A stretch of DNA of 42,667 bases from Desulfobulbus sp. (lineage in GTDB: Bacteria > Desulfobacterota > Desulfobulbia > Desulfobulbales > Desulfobulbaceae). The notes under the pieces were generated by a model. That model saw only the letters and a list, made by a program, of their open reading frames with translations. It made no database searches and was not told where the DNA came from. Positions 16,504 through 25,669 of this stretch are shown piece by piece. Position 1 is the first letter of the stretch. Each line of letters begins with the position of its first letter. Made by a program: the position numbers and the translations under genes. The DNA is taken from positions 1-42,667 of the forward strand of contig NZ_JAVBXR010000079.1 in NCBI RefSeq assembly GCF_030824455.1, written 5' to 3'.

Positions 16504-17004
16504 ATGGCAAACACCAGTTATTTGACTTTGACCGGAGCCAAACAAAGCGACATCAAGGGCGATTGCACCCAGGAGGCGTACAAGGATTCGATTTTGGTCT
16601 ACGCCATGGAGCATGAAGTCCACATCCCGCGCGACACCCATACGGGTCTTGCAACCGGCCAGCGCGTCCATGGCCCTTTCTCCATCACCAAGCACAAAGA
16701 TCTGGCTTCACCCAAACTGTATCAGGCGCTGACGTCAGGCGAACAGATCACCAAATGGGAACTGAGTTACACCGCCATCGGCACCAGCGGCAACGAATAT
16801 ATCTATGCCAAGGTTCAGCTTGAAAAGGCGATTATCGTTTCGATCAAGGCGTACAAACCGATGACCTTTCTCAAAGAGAATGAACCGTATCACGACATGG
16901 AAGAAGTCATGTTCACCTACGGCAAGATCACCTGGATCTCCCTTGATGAAAAAGGCTCGACCCTGGCTCAGACCGATGATGACTGGACAAAACCCAAATC
17001 CTAA
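16504..17004 (+). CDS. hcp: T6SS tube protein Hcp (TssD)
   Basis: A 166-residue Hcp: MANTSYLTLTGAKQSDIKGDCTQEAYKDSILVYAMEHEVHIPRDTHTGLATGQRVHGPFSITKHKDLASPKLYQAL is typical, and EVMFTYGKITWIS matches the final strands. Hexameric rings of Hcp stack into the inner tube and can carry small effectors in the lumen. I choose ATG 16504, with AAGGAG nine bases upstream; the frame stays open further upstream to 16468 without a ribosome site. A strong hairpin lies just after the stop (17021-17046), fitting the need for far more Hcp than other components. No toxin extension is present. Confidence 0.98.
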   Translation: MANTSYLTLTGAKQSDIKGDCTQEAYKDSILVYAMEHEVHIPRDTHTGLATGQRVHGPFSITKHKDLASPKLYQALTSGEQITKWELSYTAIGTSGNEYIYAKVQLEKAIIVSIKAYKPMTFLKENEPYHDMEEVMFTYGKITWISLDEKGSTLAQTDDDWTKPKS

Positions 17005-17020
17005 GCTGCCATGACCCCCT

Positions 17021-17046
17021 GCCCTCTCCACGCCTGTGGAGAGGGC
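17021..17046 (+). terminator. Strong hairpin after hcp (partial terminator or mRNA-stabilising stem)
   Basis: A perfect 11-base stem GCCCTCTCCAC (17021-17031) and GTGGAGAGGGC (17036-17046) has the loop GCCT. There is no U tract (AACCTTTCC follows), so full termination is unlikely and the downstream tssE-tssA genes can still be transcribed. Such a stem may protect the hcp message from 3' exonucleases or reduce downstream transcription. Confidence 0.65.
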
Positions 17047-17099
17047 AACCTTTCCAGCACTGCTGACGCTGCCGGTTTGACAGAGAAACGACGTACTTT

Positions 17100-17525
17100 A
17101 TGCAACTAATAAAAAAAGAGCGGCTGCTGGAGCGGATACGCATAATGGAGGAAAATCCGGAAAGGCGCCTTGACGCCGATTCCGGCGCCATTGTCCATTC
17201 TGTGTTGGAACACCTGATCCGGGTGCTGAACACCAAAAAAGGATCGGTGGAAATTGATCCGGAATACGGTGTTCCGGATCTGACCAACATCTCAAGCTCC
17301 TTCTCCTCAGAGTCCATCCCGGAACTGGAAACGGCAATAAAAAGCGTCATTGTTCAATATGAACCCCGCCTCAAGGATGTAGCCGTTCATTTCAGGACAC
17401 AGCAGGACGACCTGTTGGCGCTCCGGTTTTCCATCTCCGCCAAACTGGTTCTCGATGATAAAGGGACACCTATAGTTTTTGAAACCATCGTTGACTCCGA
17501 TGGGCAGGTAAAAGTCACCTCATAG
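17100..17525 (+). CDS. tssE: T6SS baseplate wedge protein TssE (gp25-like)
   Basis: A 141-residue protein with the GPW/gp25 fold: LLERIRIMEENPERR, VLEHLIRVLNTKKGSVEIDPEYGVPDLTNI, IKSVIVQYEPRLKDVAVHF and LRFSISAKL are the family blocks, with the EPRL motif visible. TssE is the wedge component that starts sheath assembly on the baseplate, as T4 gp25 does. Length is normal. The ribosome site before ATG 17100 is weak (GAGAAACGAC), so translation may be modest. It lies between hcp and tssF on the same strand. Confidence 0.95.
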   Translation: MQLIKKERLLERIRIMEENPERRLDADSGAIVHSVLEHLIRVLNTKKGSVEIDPEYGVPDLTNISSSFSSESIPELETAIKSVIVQYEPRLKDVAVHFRTQQDDLLALRFSISAKLVLDDKGTPIVFETIVDSDGQVKVTS

Positions 17526-17546
17526 TCTGAGACAGGGGCAATCTCC

Positions 17547-19277
17547 ATGTTTAATCGTTACTACCAGGAAGAGTTGACGCTGTTGAAAGAGCTGGGTGCG
17601 GAGTTTTCCAAAGCCCATCCCGCCCTTGCCCCCATGTTGAGCGGCCAGACTTCGGATCCCGATGTCGAGCGCCTCCTTGAGGGAACCGCCTTCCTGACGG
17701 GTCTTGTCCGCCACAAGCTGGACGATGAATTTCCCGAGCTTTTGCATGGCGTTATGAACCTGCTGGCTCCCCACTATCTGCGGCCGATTCCCTCCGCCTC
17801 CATTCTGGTGTTTACCCCCCGTCCGACCTTGCGCGAGCCCCTGCTGGTTCCCGCCGGCACCGAGGTTGCGTCTGTCCCGGTTGACGGCGCCTCGTGCGTA
17901 TTCAGAACCTGTTTTGACGTCGAAGCGCTGCCGCTCAGGATCAAAAATGCGGCGATGGAACAACGGGCCGGCCTGCCCCCGAGAATAACCCTGCAGTTTG
18001 AACTTGCCGGCATTCCCCTTGCCGCCTGGAATCAGAAACGGATCCGACTCTATCTTGCAGGGGGAATCCCCCAGGGAAGCGACCTCTATTATCACCTGAT
18101 GACCAATGTCGCCCAGGTGGAATTGTCATCCCCGGATGGCAAACCCTGCATTCTTCCCGCATCAACCATCCAACCTGTCGGATTTGGTCAAGGGGATGCG
18201 CTGCTCCATTATCCTTCGCAGTCGTTTCCAGCGTACCGCCTCCTGCAGGAATATTTCATGCTGCCGGAAAAATTTCTCTTCGTGGATATCGAGGGGATCG
18301 AGCGCTGGACCAACAGGGGCCGCGGTTCCAGCTTCTCGCTTTCCTTGCAACTGAAACAGGAGCCGACTGTTCCGGTTCCGATAAAACAGGATTCATTTCT
18401 CCTCTTTGCCACCCCGATTATCAATTTGTTTCATCATGACGCGGAACCGATCCGCTACGATCATCGCAAAAGCCGCTATCTCATCCGCCCATCCGGGGCA
18501 AAACAGAAGGATTATCAGATTATCTCTGTTGAAAAAGTTTCCGGGTTCATGCAGGGGACTTCGAAGGAAAAAGCATATATTTCCTTCCAACAATTCTCCC
18601 CCCAATATGAAGCGCAGGCGGTTTACAACGTAAGCATTGCCAAATCGGTTATTGACGACAGCCTCGAAACCTACATTTCGGTGGCCTATCCGGGCGCGGC
18701 AATCGCTCCGGCCGAGGAAGTGCTGTCGCTCAAGCTGCTGTGCACCAATGCCTCGTTGCCGGAGGACCTGGGCCTGGGGGACATCTGCCGCCACACTTCC
18801 ACCTCCCCCGAGTTGTTGGAATTCAGCAATATCCGTCCTGCGACCATGAATGTCCAGCCACCGCTTGGCGCCAGCATTCTGTGGCGGCTTCTTTCCAATG
18901 TCTCCATCAACCTGCTCACCATCGACCGACCTGAAGCGCTCAAAACATTACTCGATCTGTACATTTTTACTGAAGGACGGGACAAGGCATCCATTCTTGC
19001 CAACAAGAAGCGCGTGGCAGGCATAGAAAGCGTGGACATCCAAAGCGTCAATCGTCTGATGCAGGGCATCATGGCACGCGGCATCGCCATTACCTTGCAT
19101 CTCAAGAGGGAAAATTTTGCCGGCATCGGCGACATGTATCTGTTCGGATCGGTGCTCGACCGTTTTCTGAGTTGGTACTCACCTATAAACTCCTTCACTT
19201 CTCTTACCATCAGAGAAGTCAGCACCGGGGAAACGTATACATGGCCAGCAAGGAACAGGAAACATTTTCTGATTTAG
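17547..19277 (+). CDS. tssF: T6SS baseplate protein TssF
   Basis: A 576-residue TssF (VasA/ImpG). The start MFNRYYQEELTLLKELGAEFSKAHPALAPMLSG and the block DPDVERLLEGTAFLTGLVRHKLDDEFPELLHGVMNLLAPHYLRPIPSASI are highly typical. The C-terminal third holds NRLMQGIMARGIAITLHL and the ending LFGSVLDRFLSWYSPINSFTSLTI. Two TssF with one TssG form the baseplate wedge around the VgrG hub. Its last 37 bases overlap the start of tssG, suggesting coupled synthesis. Confidence 0.97.
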   Translation: MFNRYYQEELTLLKELGAEFSKAHPALAPMLSGQTSDPDVERLLEGTAFLTGLVRHKLDDEFPELLHGVMNLLAPHYLRPIPSASILVFTPRPTLREPLLVPAGTEVASVPVDGASCVFRTCFDVEALPLRIKNAAMEQRAGLPPRITLQFELAGIPLAAWNQKRIRLYLAGGIPQGSDLYYHLMTNVAQVELSSPDGKPCILPASTIQPVGFGQGDALLHYPSQSFPAYRLLQEYFMLPEKFLFVDIEGIERWTNRGRGSSFSLSLQLKQEPTVPVPIKQDSFLLFATPIINLFHHDAEPIRYDHRKSRYLIRPSGAKQKDYQIISVEKVSGFMQGTSKEKAYISFQQFSPQYEAQAVYNVSIAKSVIDDSLETYISVAYPGAAIAPAEEVLSLKLLCTNASLPEDLGLGDICRHTSTSPELLEFSNIRPATMNVQPPLGASILWRLLSNVSINLLTIDRPEALKTLLDLYIFTEGRDKASILANKKRVAGIESVDIQSVNRLMQGIMARGIAITLHLKRENFAGIGDMYLFGSVLDRFLSWYSPINSFTSLTIREVSTGETYTWPARNRKHFLI

Positions 19278-20290
19278 AACAAAACCTGCTCAGGGAAGGC
19301 CCTGCATACTCCTTCTTTCAGGCGATCCGTCTCCTCCGGCTTATCCTCAGGCGAAGGGAGGCGTGCGGCCTCAAGGACGCAGCGTCCCTGGAGGGTCGTT
19401 TTCTCCGCATCCGGCCGGAACTGACGCTCGGATTTCCCTCGGCGGATATTGCCGGCATTGAGGCGATTCCCCTTGCAGACGGCGAACATCGTTTCGTCGT
19501 CAACACGACGTTTCTCGGCCTCTATGGCACCTCCTCGCCTCTGCCGTCTTTTTATACAGAGGATCTCCTTATCGAGGCAGGAGACGACAAAAGCGTCACG
19601 CGCGACTTCATAGACATTATCAACTCCTCGATTTACCCGCTCTTTGTCCGATCTTTGCTCAAATACAATCTCTTCCTGCAAATATGCGAAGAGAAAGACC
19701 GCGAGTATCTGCAACGCATTTATTGCCTGATGGGAATGGGCGACTCAAGCGACCGAACGCCGGCCGAGGAAGAGGCGCGAAGATCGCTTTTACGGTACGC
19801 CGGCCTCATGAGCCAGCACCCGCGCTCCGCACTCGGTTTAAAAACCATATTAAGCGACGCGTTGCAGGGCATAGCGGTGCATATCAGGCAGTGTATTCCG
19901 CAAATGGTTCCCATACCTGCAGACCAGCGGAATGCCCTGGGCGCAACGAACGCCACCTTGGGCACGGACATGTACGTGGGAAGCGAAATTGCTGACTGCA
20001 TGGGGAAATTCAGCATTATTCTCGGGCCGGTTCCGGCGGAACAGTTTTCGGCCTGTTTGCCTGGGGGAACGGTTTTGAACCGAGCTGTTTTTCTGGTGAA
20101 TCAGTATCTCACCTCCCCGCTTGCCTACGATTTCGAGGTGCTTTTTGACCGCGCGGAAATACCGGCCATCAGCCTGGGCGAACAGTCGGGCGCTCTTTTA
20201 GGGGTAAACAGCTGGCTGGCCGACGACGGTTCCGAAGGGTATGTCACAACACGGTGCGAGGCCAGCGTCTCTGCTCCCTATCATCATTGA
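19241..20290 (+). CDS. tssG: T6SS baseplate protein TssG
   Basis: A 349-residue TssG (VasB/ImpH). Blocks seen are LLREGPAYSFFQAIRLLRLIL, RIRPELTLGFPSADIAGIE, VNTTFLGLYGTSSPLPSFYTEDLL and RDFIDIINSSIYPLFVRSLLKYNL; the L-G-L-Y-G-x-x-S-P-L-P motif is diagnostic. I begin at ATG 19241 (MASKEQETF), preceded by GGGGAAA, inside the 3' end of tssF. TssG binds TssF and TssK in the wedge. Length is normal. Confidence 0.96.
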   Translation: MASKEQETFSDLEQNLLREGPAYSFFQAIRLLRLILRRREACGLKDAASLEGRFLRIRPELTLGFPSADIAGIEAIPLADGEHRFVVNTTFLGLYGTSSPLPSFYTEDLLIEAGDDKSVTRDFIDIINSSIYPLFVRSLLKYNLFLQICEEKDREYLQRIYCLMGMGDSSDRTPAEEEARRSLLRYAGLMSQHPRSALGLKTILSDALQGIAVHIRQCIPQMVPIPADQRNALGATNATLGTDMYVGSEIADCMGKFSIILGPVPAEQFSACLPGGTVLNRAVFLVNQYLTSPLAYDFEVLFDRAEIPAISLGEQSGALLGVNSWLADDGSEGYVTTRCEASVSAPYHH

Positions 20291-20307
20291 AATTTCAGGA
20301 GAAATGC

Positions 20308-22962
20308 ATGCTGAGTGTAGAAATAAAACCATTGCTCAAACGTCTCAACCCGTTTTGCACCCGGTCGCTCGAAGGAGCTGCCGGACTCTGCGTTTCCCGT
20401 TCGCATTATGAGGTGACGGTTGAACACCTTGTCTCCCGCCTGCTGGATGAAACCGGAGCCGACTGGTATTTGATTTTGAAACAGTTCGGGATTAACAGCG
20501 CCGCCTTGCGCAAAAGCCTTGACCGGACCCTGGAAGAGATGCGTTCCGGCAACGCCGGCAAGCCTGCTTTCTCGCCGCTTCTGCTGCAATGGATTCAGGA
20601 AGCTTGGCTGCTGGCCTCGGTTAATCTGGGTGAGGCCAGCATTCGTTCCGGCGCCTTGCTGCTGGCGCTGCTGGCAAAGTCTTCCATCTATGCGGGGGGC
20701 AACTACACCGACCTGTTGGAAACCATCAGCCGGGAGGGGTTGGAAGGGCAGTTTTTCAAGATCCTGGCCAACTCGATCGAGACAGCGGACACCGCACCTG
20801 CAGGCGCAGAAGCGGGTTCAGGCACAGCAGCCGGCCCCCTGGCCAGCGGCGCCCTGGGCAAATACTGCGAGGATTTCACCCAGAAGGCCCGTGACGGCAA
20901 GGTCGACACCGTTTTTGGCCGTGACAACGAGATCCGCCAGATCATCGACATCCTGGGGCGACGCCGGAAAAACAACCCGATCGCCGTCGGTGAGGCCGGT
21001 GTGGGCAAGACGGCGGTGATAGAAGGGCTGGCGCTGAAAATTGCTTTGGGCGATGTGCCGGACAGCCTGAAGGATGTGTCGATCTTGGGACTGGACATGG
21101 CGCTGCTGCAGGCCGGAGCCGGGGTAAAAGGAGAGTTTGAGAATCGCCTTAAATCGGTCATCAACGAGGTGAAGGCGTCCCCAAAACCGATCATCCTGTT
21201 CATCGATGAGGCGCACACCCTGATCGGCGCCGGCGGCGCGGCCGGAAGCGGCGATGCCGCCAATCTGCTGAAGCCGGCCATGGCGCGCGGCGAATTGAAA
21301 ACCCTGGCCGCCACCACCTATTCCGAATACAAAAAATATATCGAAAAAGACCCGGCCCTGGCGCGGCGCTTCCAGCCGGTCAAACTTGACGAACCGACCG
21401 TTGAAACCTCCATTCTGATTCTGCGCGGATGCAAACTTGCCTACGAAAAATCCCACAACGTCAATGTGCGGGATGACGCGGTCATCGCGGCCGCAGAGCT
21501 TTCCAACCGCTACATCACCGGACGCTTCCTGCCGGACAAGGCGATTGACCTGATCGACACCTGTTGCGCCCGGGTCAAAATCAGCATGGCCTCCAAGCCC
21601 GCCCGGCTGGAGGATTGCGAGCATGCCATCCAAGCTCTGGAAAGGGAAAAGACGGCGCGCCTGCGCGACCAGGAACATGGGGTTGTGCTTGATGAAGGGC
21701 GGCTGGCCGAGATTGAGGTGGAGCTTACCAAACTCGGCGGTGAACTTGCCGAGATCACAACACGCTGGAAGCGCGAAAAAGAAGCGGTCGATAAGGTCGT
21801 CTCCCTGCGCAACAGCCTAGCGGAACTGAAGAAAAAAGAGGCGCCAACGGCAGAAGGTGAAACACCGATTTCACCGGAAGAGTTGGAGAAAGAACTGGTT
21901 GCCGCCATGGCTGTATTGGCCGACATCCAAAAGGATGAGCCGATGGTCAAGTTCGAGGTGGACCCGGATGTGGTTGCCCTGGTTATTTCCGACTGGACCG
22001 GCATTCCGCTGGGCAAGGTGCTGCGTGATCAGGCGCAGAGCGTTCTGCGGATGGAGGAGGAACTGCAGGCCCGCATCAAAGGCCAGGATCATGCCCTTTC
22101 CATTGTCAGCGAAGTGATGAAATCAACTAAATCGGGCATAGCCGATCCCAATCAGCCGATGGGGGTATTCTTGTTTGTCGGCCCCAGTGGCGTCGGCAAA
22201 ACCGAAACCGCCCTGACCGTGGCCGACATGATGTTTGGCGGCGAACAGTACACCGTCACCGTCAACATGAGCGAGTTCCAGGAAAAACATACCGTCAGCC
22301 GTCTGATCGGCTCGCCTCCCGGCTATGTGGGTTATGGGGAAGGAGGCATGCTCACCGAGGCGGTGCGCAATCGCCCCTACTGCGTGGTTCTGCTCGATGA
22401 GGTGGAAAAGGCCCATCCCGATGTGCTCAACCTCTTTTATCAGGTGTTCGACAAGGGGGTCATGGGCGACGGCGAGGGACGTGAAATCAATTTCCGCAAC
22501 ACGATCCTCTTCCTGACCAGCAATCTGGCGACCGACATCATCACCGAGATGACCCGCGACGGCCAACGCCCCGGCATGGACGTGCTGGTCCCGGCTATCC
22601 GCCCGATCCTGTCCAATTGGTTCAAACCGGCTTTGCTGGCGCGGATGAACATCGTCCCGTTCATGACGCTGGACGCATCGGCAATGAGCGGCATCGTGCG
22701 GCTGAAACTGAATAAGATGGCCAAGCAACTGATGAACAACAACAAGATGAAATTCAGCTATTCAGAAGCGGTGGTGGAGACGATTGCCGCCCGCTGCACC
22801 GAGGTGGAAACCGGGGCCCGCAACATCGACTACATTGTTCGCGGCACCATCATGCCGCAGCTTTCGCAGGAGATCCTGGCCCATATGACCACCGGCGGCA
22901 TGCCCTCGGCCGTCCAGCTTGATATTGGCGCAGACGGCTGCTTCAGCATGAAATTCTCCTGA
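20308..22962 (+). CDS. clpV: T6SS sheath-recycling AAA+ ATPase ClpV (TssH)
   Basis: An 884-residue ClpB/ClpV ATPase. The N domain (about 1-165) binds contracted sheath. NBD1 has Walker A GEAGVGKT (about residue 228) and Walker B ILFIDEAHTL (about 297). A coiled middle domain lies around 415-560. NBD2 has GPSGVGKT (about 624) and VVLLDEVEKAHPD (about 693). The opening EIKPLLKRLNPFCTRSLEGAAGLCVSRSHYEVTVEHLVSRLL is ClpV-like rather than ClpB-like, and the T6SS context settles it. ATG 20308 follows AGGAGA closely; the frame extends upstream without a better start. It disassembles contracted TssB/C sheaths for reuse. Confidence 0.97.
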   Translation: MLSVEIKPLLKRLNPFCTRSLEGAAGLCVSRSHYEVTVEHLVSRLLDETGADWYLILKQFGINSAALRKSLDRTLEEMRSGNAGKPAFSPLLLQWIQEAWLLASVNLGEASIRSGALLLALLAKSSIYAGGNYTDLLETISREGLEGQFFKILANSIETADTAPAGAEAGSGTAAGPLASGALGKYCEDFTQKARDGKVDTVFGRDNEIRQIIDILGRRRKNNPIAVGEAGVGKTAVIEGLALKIALGDVPDSLKDVSILGLDMALLQAGAGVKGEFENRLKSVINEVKASPKPIILFIDEAHTLIGAGGAAGSGDAANLLKPAMARGELKTLAATTYSEYKKYIEKDPALARRFQPVKLDEPTVETSILILRGCKLAYEKSHNVNVRDDAVIAAAELSNRYITGRFLPDKAIDLIDTCCARVKISMASKPARLEDCEHAIQALEREKTARLRDQEHGVVLDEGRLAEIEVELTKLGGELAEITTRWKREKEAVDKVVSLRNSLAELKKKEAPTAEGETPISPEELEKELVAAMAVLADIQKDEPMVKFEVDPDVVALVISDWTGIPLGKVLRDQAQSVLRMEEELQARIKGQDHALSIVSEVMKSTKSGIADPNQPMGVFLFVGPSGVGKTETALTVADMMFGGEQYTVTVNMSEFQEKHTVSRLIGSPPGYVGYGEGGMLTEAVRNRPYCVVLLDEVEKAHPDVLNLFYQVFDKGVMGDGEGREINFRNTILFLTSNLATDIITEMTRDGQRPGMDVLVPAIRPILSNWFKPALLARMNIVPFMTLDASAMSGIVRLKLNKMAKQLMNNNKMKFSYSEAVVETIAARCTEVETGARNIDYIVRGTIMPQLSQEILAHMTTGGMPSAVQLDIGADGCFSMKFS

Positions 22963-22981
22963 GAACAGGGCTGAAAATTTC

Positions 22982-25642
22982 GTGAAGATCATCAAGCCCG
23001 ATAATCTTGGCCTGCTGTTTTCCCCTTGCATGCTGGGGGAAAACAGCTGCCTCTCTATTGCCGCCATGGCCTGTTTTTCTCTGGAAACGACGCGTGACGA
23101 CCGCCTGCTTGAGGAAGCGCAAATGTGGCAGGTCGTGGCGGGGGAATTGGGCGAGGAAGAGGCGCTTGATCTGGGGTATCCCAAAAAACGGGGGGAATTT
23201 CTGGTGTATGGGGCGGGCCACTCGCCTCAGGCGGTCACCGGTCTCCAGGTCAGCGTGACGGTTGCCGGTTTGACCAAGACCCTGCATGTGAGCGGCGCCA
23301 GATATTGGAACGCGGCTGGGCTGCCGTCTGCCCCAGAGCCGTTTACGGAGACGCGCGTCAGTTGGGCCAAGGCTTTTGGCGGCGAGGGGTGGGAGCATAA
23401 CCCCACAGGGGTCGGCATGCTGCCCGATCAAGACGGGAGGCTGCCGCTGCCGCAGGTGCAGGATCCCCGTCACCTGGTGACCTCCCCCAAAGATCGTCCG
23501 GAACCGGCGGGATTCAACGCCCTCAACCCCTTCTGGCCGCAACGAAAACGATTACTGGGAACCTTTGACGACGCCTGGCTGAAAAAACGCTGGCCCCATT
23601 ATCCCACCGATACTGATCCGGAATATTTCAACACCGCGCCTGCGGATCAACGGCTTGCCGGGTTTTTCAGAGGCGACGAGTTGCTCCGGATTGTGAACAT
23701 GCATCCGGAAAAGGCGGAGATCACCTCGGCCTTGCCGGGACTGCGCGCCCGCCTTTTCGTGAACCGCGTGGTTGACGGCAAGGAAACATTCACCGAAATA
23801 GAGACGAGGCCGGAGACGGTCTGGCTTTTCCCAGGGGCGGATTGCGGCGTTCTGCTCTTCCGGGGGACAGCAAAGGTCACCGACGAGACTCTGGACGATG
23901 TGGCGCACCTGATGGCCGAGTGGGAACCAATGAACGCGCCGCCGGAATCGCTTGATTTTTATTACCATAAATTCATCGCCACGACAGCCCCGGTCGAGGC
24001 GGAACCGCTCGAGCCGTCTCCAGTTGCCGCGCCGGAACCGCCTCCGCCGGCAGCGCCGCCCGCTGCGCCCTTAAAGCTGCCGCAACCGCCCGAACCGCCG
24101 CCGTTGTCTCCTGAAGCCGAAAAAATGACGGCGGATCTGAATGACAAAATTGCCCAGGCCAATGCCCAGGCCGATGCCGTCTTCGCCAGATTGGGGATGA
24201 CCCGCGAGCAGGCCATGGCAAAAGTCATGCCAAAGCCGGAACCGACGGTTGCGCCAAGCCAGCTTGAATTGGACAAGATGATTGCGGATGCCCACCAGCA
24301 GGCCGACGCTGTTTTCGCAAAACTGGGCATTTCCAAGGAGGAGGCGCTGGATAAATACCTGTCTTCACTGGCGGCCCCCAAAGATCCTCAACAAGAGATC
24401 AAAGCCTTGATGGATGCACTTCAGAACGCGGAAGCACGACTGAAACAATCCGGCGTCAACACCCAGGAAGCAGCAGCCAAAATGCTTCCACACATTGACC
24501 CTTCCACGCTGGACTTCGGCACGATCATTGCCGGGTTGACGAGCCTGGCTGCCGATCTGGCACCCGCAGGCGAAGCGGCAGCTCCGGTGCCGCCGGAAGA
24601 GAAAACGGAGCCGATTGCGCCGCCCGCAGCTGATCAAGCTGATCAAGCTGAAGAAACCCTTGATTCCGTTGATGCGGTCATGAAACGGCACGCCCAGGGC
24701 AAAAAGCTGTGCGGGCTCGATCTGAGCGGCATGGATTTCAGCGGCCGAGAGCTTGCCCAGGCAGATTTTTCAGGAGCAATTCTAGCCAACACCACCTTTG
24801 CCGCTGCGATTCTCACCGGAGCGGTGTTTACTGATGCGGTGTTGGCGGATGCCGATTTCAACGGGGCGCACATGGCCCAGGCCAACCTGACGCAGGTTCA
24901 GGCCGTTGGCGCCAGCTTTTCCCTGGTGGAGCTCAAAGGGGCCAATCTTTCCGGGGGCGATTTTACCGGGTGCAATTTTGCCGACGCCGATCTTTCCACA
25001 GCCTGTCTTTCCGGAGCGCTGTTTGCCAAAGCCACCCTCAAAGAATGCAAGGCTGTCGGATCAAACGCCGTCAGAACCAATTTTTCCAAGGCCGACCTGA
25101 AAGGCGCCAACCTGCACCGGGCAGTGATCACGGCGGCTGATTTCTCAGATGCAACCCTTGATCGCGCCTGCTTTAGCGAAACAGACGGTTGTCAGGCAAC
25201 CTTTGACGGGGTCCAGGGCACGGGCACGGATTTTAGCAACGCAGTCCTGGTCGCCTCACGGGCCAGCAAGGAGACCAACCTTGCCGGCGCCATTTTTTCC
25301 GGGGCCGACCTAACCCGTTCCTGCTGGGAACGCGCCAGCCTATCCGGGGCCCGTATGGCCGGGGCCGTGCTGGATGACGCCGATTTCAGCAGGGTTGCGC
25401 TTGAGCGGGTGTACCTGGTGAACGCCACCGCGCGGAGAGCAAACTTTATGAAGGCTGTGATGACCAGCTGCGATCTGCGTGGGGTCAATTTTTTCAAGTC
25501 CTCTTTCCGTCATGCGCAACTGAAACACTGTGACCTGAAACAGGCAAACATGTTTGGCGTGGACCTGTATGGCGCAAAGATAGTGGAAAGCGACATCCAG
25601 GGAACGGATTTCAGGCGAGCACAGGCACGGTCCGCCGAATAA
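22982..25642 (+). CDS. DUF2169 adaptor fused to a pentapeptide-repeat domain
   Basis: An 886-residue two-part protein. Residues about 1-330 match DUF2169 (KTLHVSGARYWN, VSWAKAFGGEGWEHNPTGVG, PAGFNALNPFWPQRKRLLGTFDDAWL, LRIVNMHPEKAEITSALPG), a family known in some T6SS as an effector-loading chaperone or adaptor acting with VgrG. A Pro/Ala-rich linker (about 340-380) leads to three diverged helical repeats of about 42 residues, with cores QADAVFARLGMTREQAMAKV, QADAVFAKLGISKEEALDKY and AEARLKQSGVNTQEAAAKM. Residues about 573-880 are pentapeptide repeats (A[D/N]LSG-like), which form a square beta-helix. The start is GTG 22982 with only a weak ribosome site, 20 bases after clpV. It directly precedes vgrG. 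I infer a loading platform for spike cargo; the beta-helix could itself bind cargo. No toxin motif is visible. Confidence 0.9.
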   Translation: MKIIKPDNLGLLFSPCMLGENSCLSIAAMACFSLETTRDDRLLEEAQMWQVVAGELGEEEALDLGYPKKRGEFLVYGAGHSPQAVTGLQVSVTVAGLTKTLHVSGARYWNAAGLPSAPEPFTETRVSWAKAFGGEGWEHNPTGVGMLPDQDGRLPLPQVQDPRHLVTSPKDRPEPAGFNALNPFWPQRKRLLGTFDDAWLKKRWPHYPTDTDPEYFNTAPADQRLAGFFRGDELLRIVNMHPEKAEITSALPGLRARLFVNRVVDGKETFTEIETRPETVWLFPGADCGVLLFRGTAKVTDETLDDVAHLMAEWEPMNAPPESLDFYYHKFIATTAPVEAEPLEPSPVAAPEPPPPAAPPAAPLKLPQPPEPPPLSPEAEKMTADLNDKIAQANAQADAVFARLGMTREQAMAKVMPKPEPTVAPSQLELDKMIADAHQQADAVFAKLGISKEEALDKYLSSLAAPKDPQQEIKALMDALQNAEARLKQSGVNTQEAAAKMLPHIDPSTLDFGTIIAGLTSLAADLAPAGEAAAPVPPEEKTEPIAPPAADQADQAEETLDSVDAVMKRHAQGKKLCGLDLSGMDFSGRELAQADFSGAILANTTFAAAILTGAVFTDAVLADADFNGAHMAQANLTQVQAVGASFSLVELKGANLSGGDFTGCNFADADLSTACLSGALFAKATLKECKAVGSNAVRTNFSKADLKGANLHRAVITAADFSDATLDRACFSETDGCQATFDGVQGTGTDFSNAVLVASRASKETNLAGAIFSGADLTRSCWERASLSGARMAGAVLDDADFSRVALERVYLVNATARRANFMKAVMTSCDLRGVNFFKSSFRHAQLKHCDLKQANMFGVDLYGAKIVESDIQGTDFRRAQARSAE

Positions 25643-25669
25643 CGTGCCCGAATACCAAGGAGCAGTTCT

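Noticed and set aside
24628-24648. Short tandem repeat AGCTGATCA in the linker of the DUF2169 fusion gene
   Set aside because: Two nine-base copies in a low-complexity linker; likely replication slippage without a function.
24643-25497. Minus-strand frames opposite the pentapeptide repeats with regular Ala/Pro spacing
   Set aside because: The regularity is the antisense reflection of the five-codon repeat on the plus strand.
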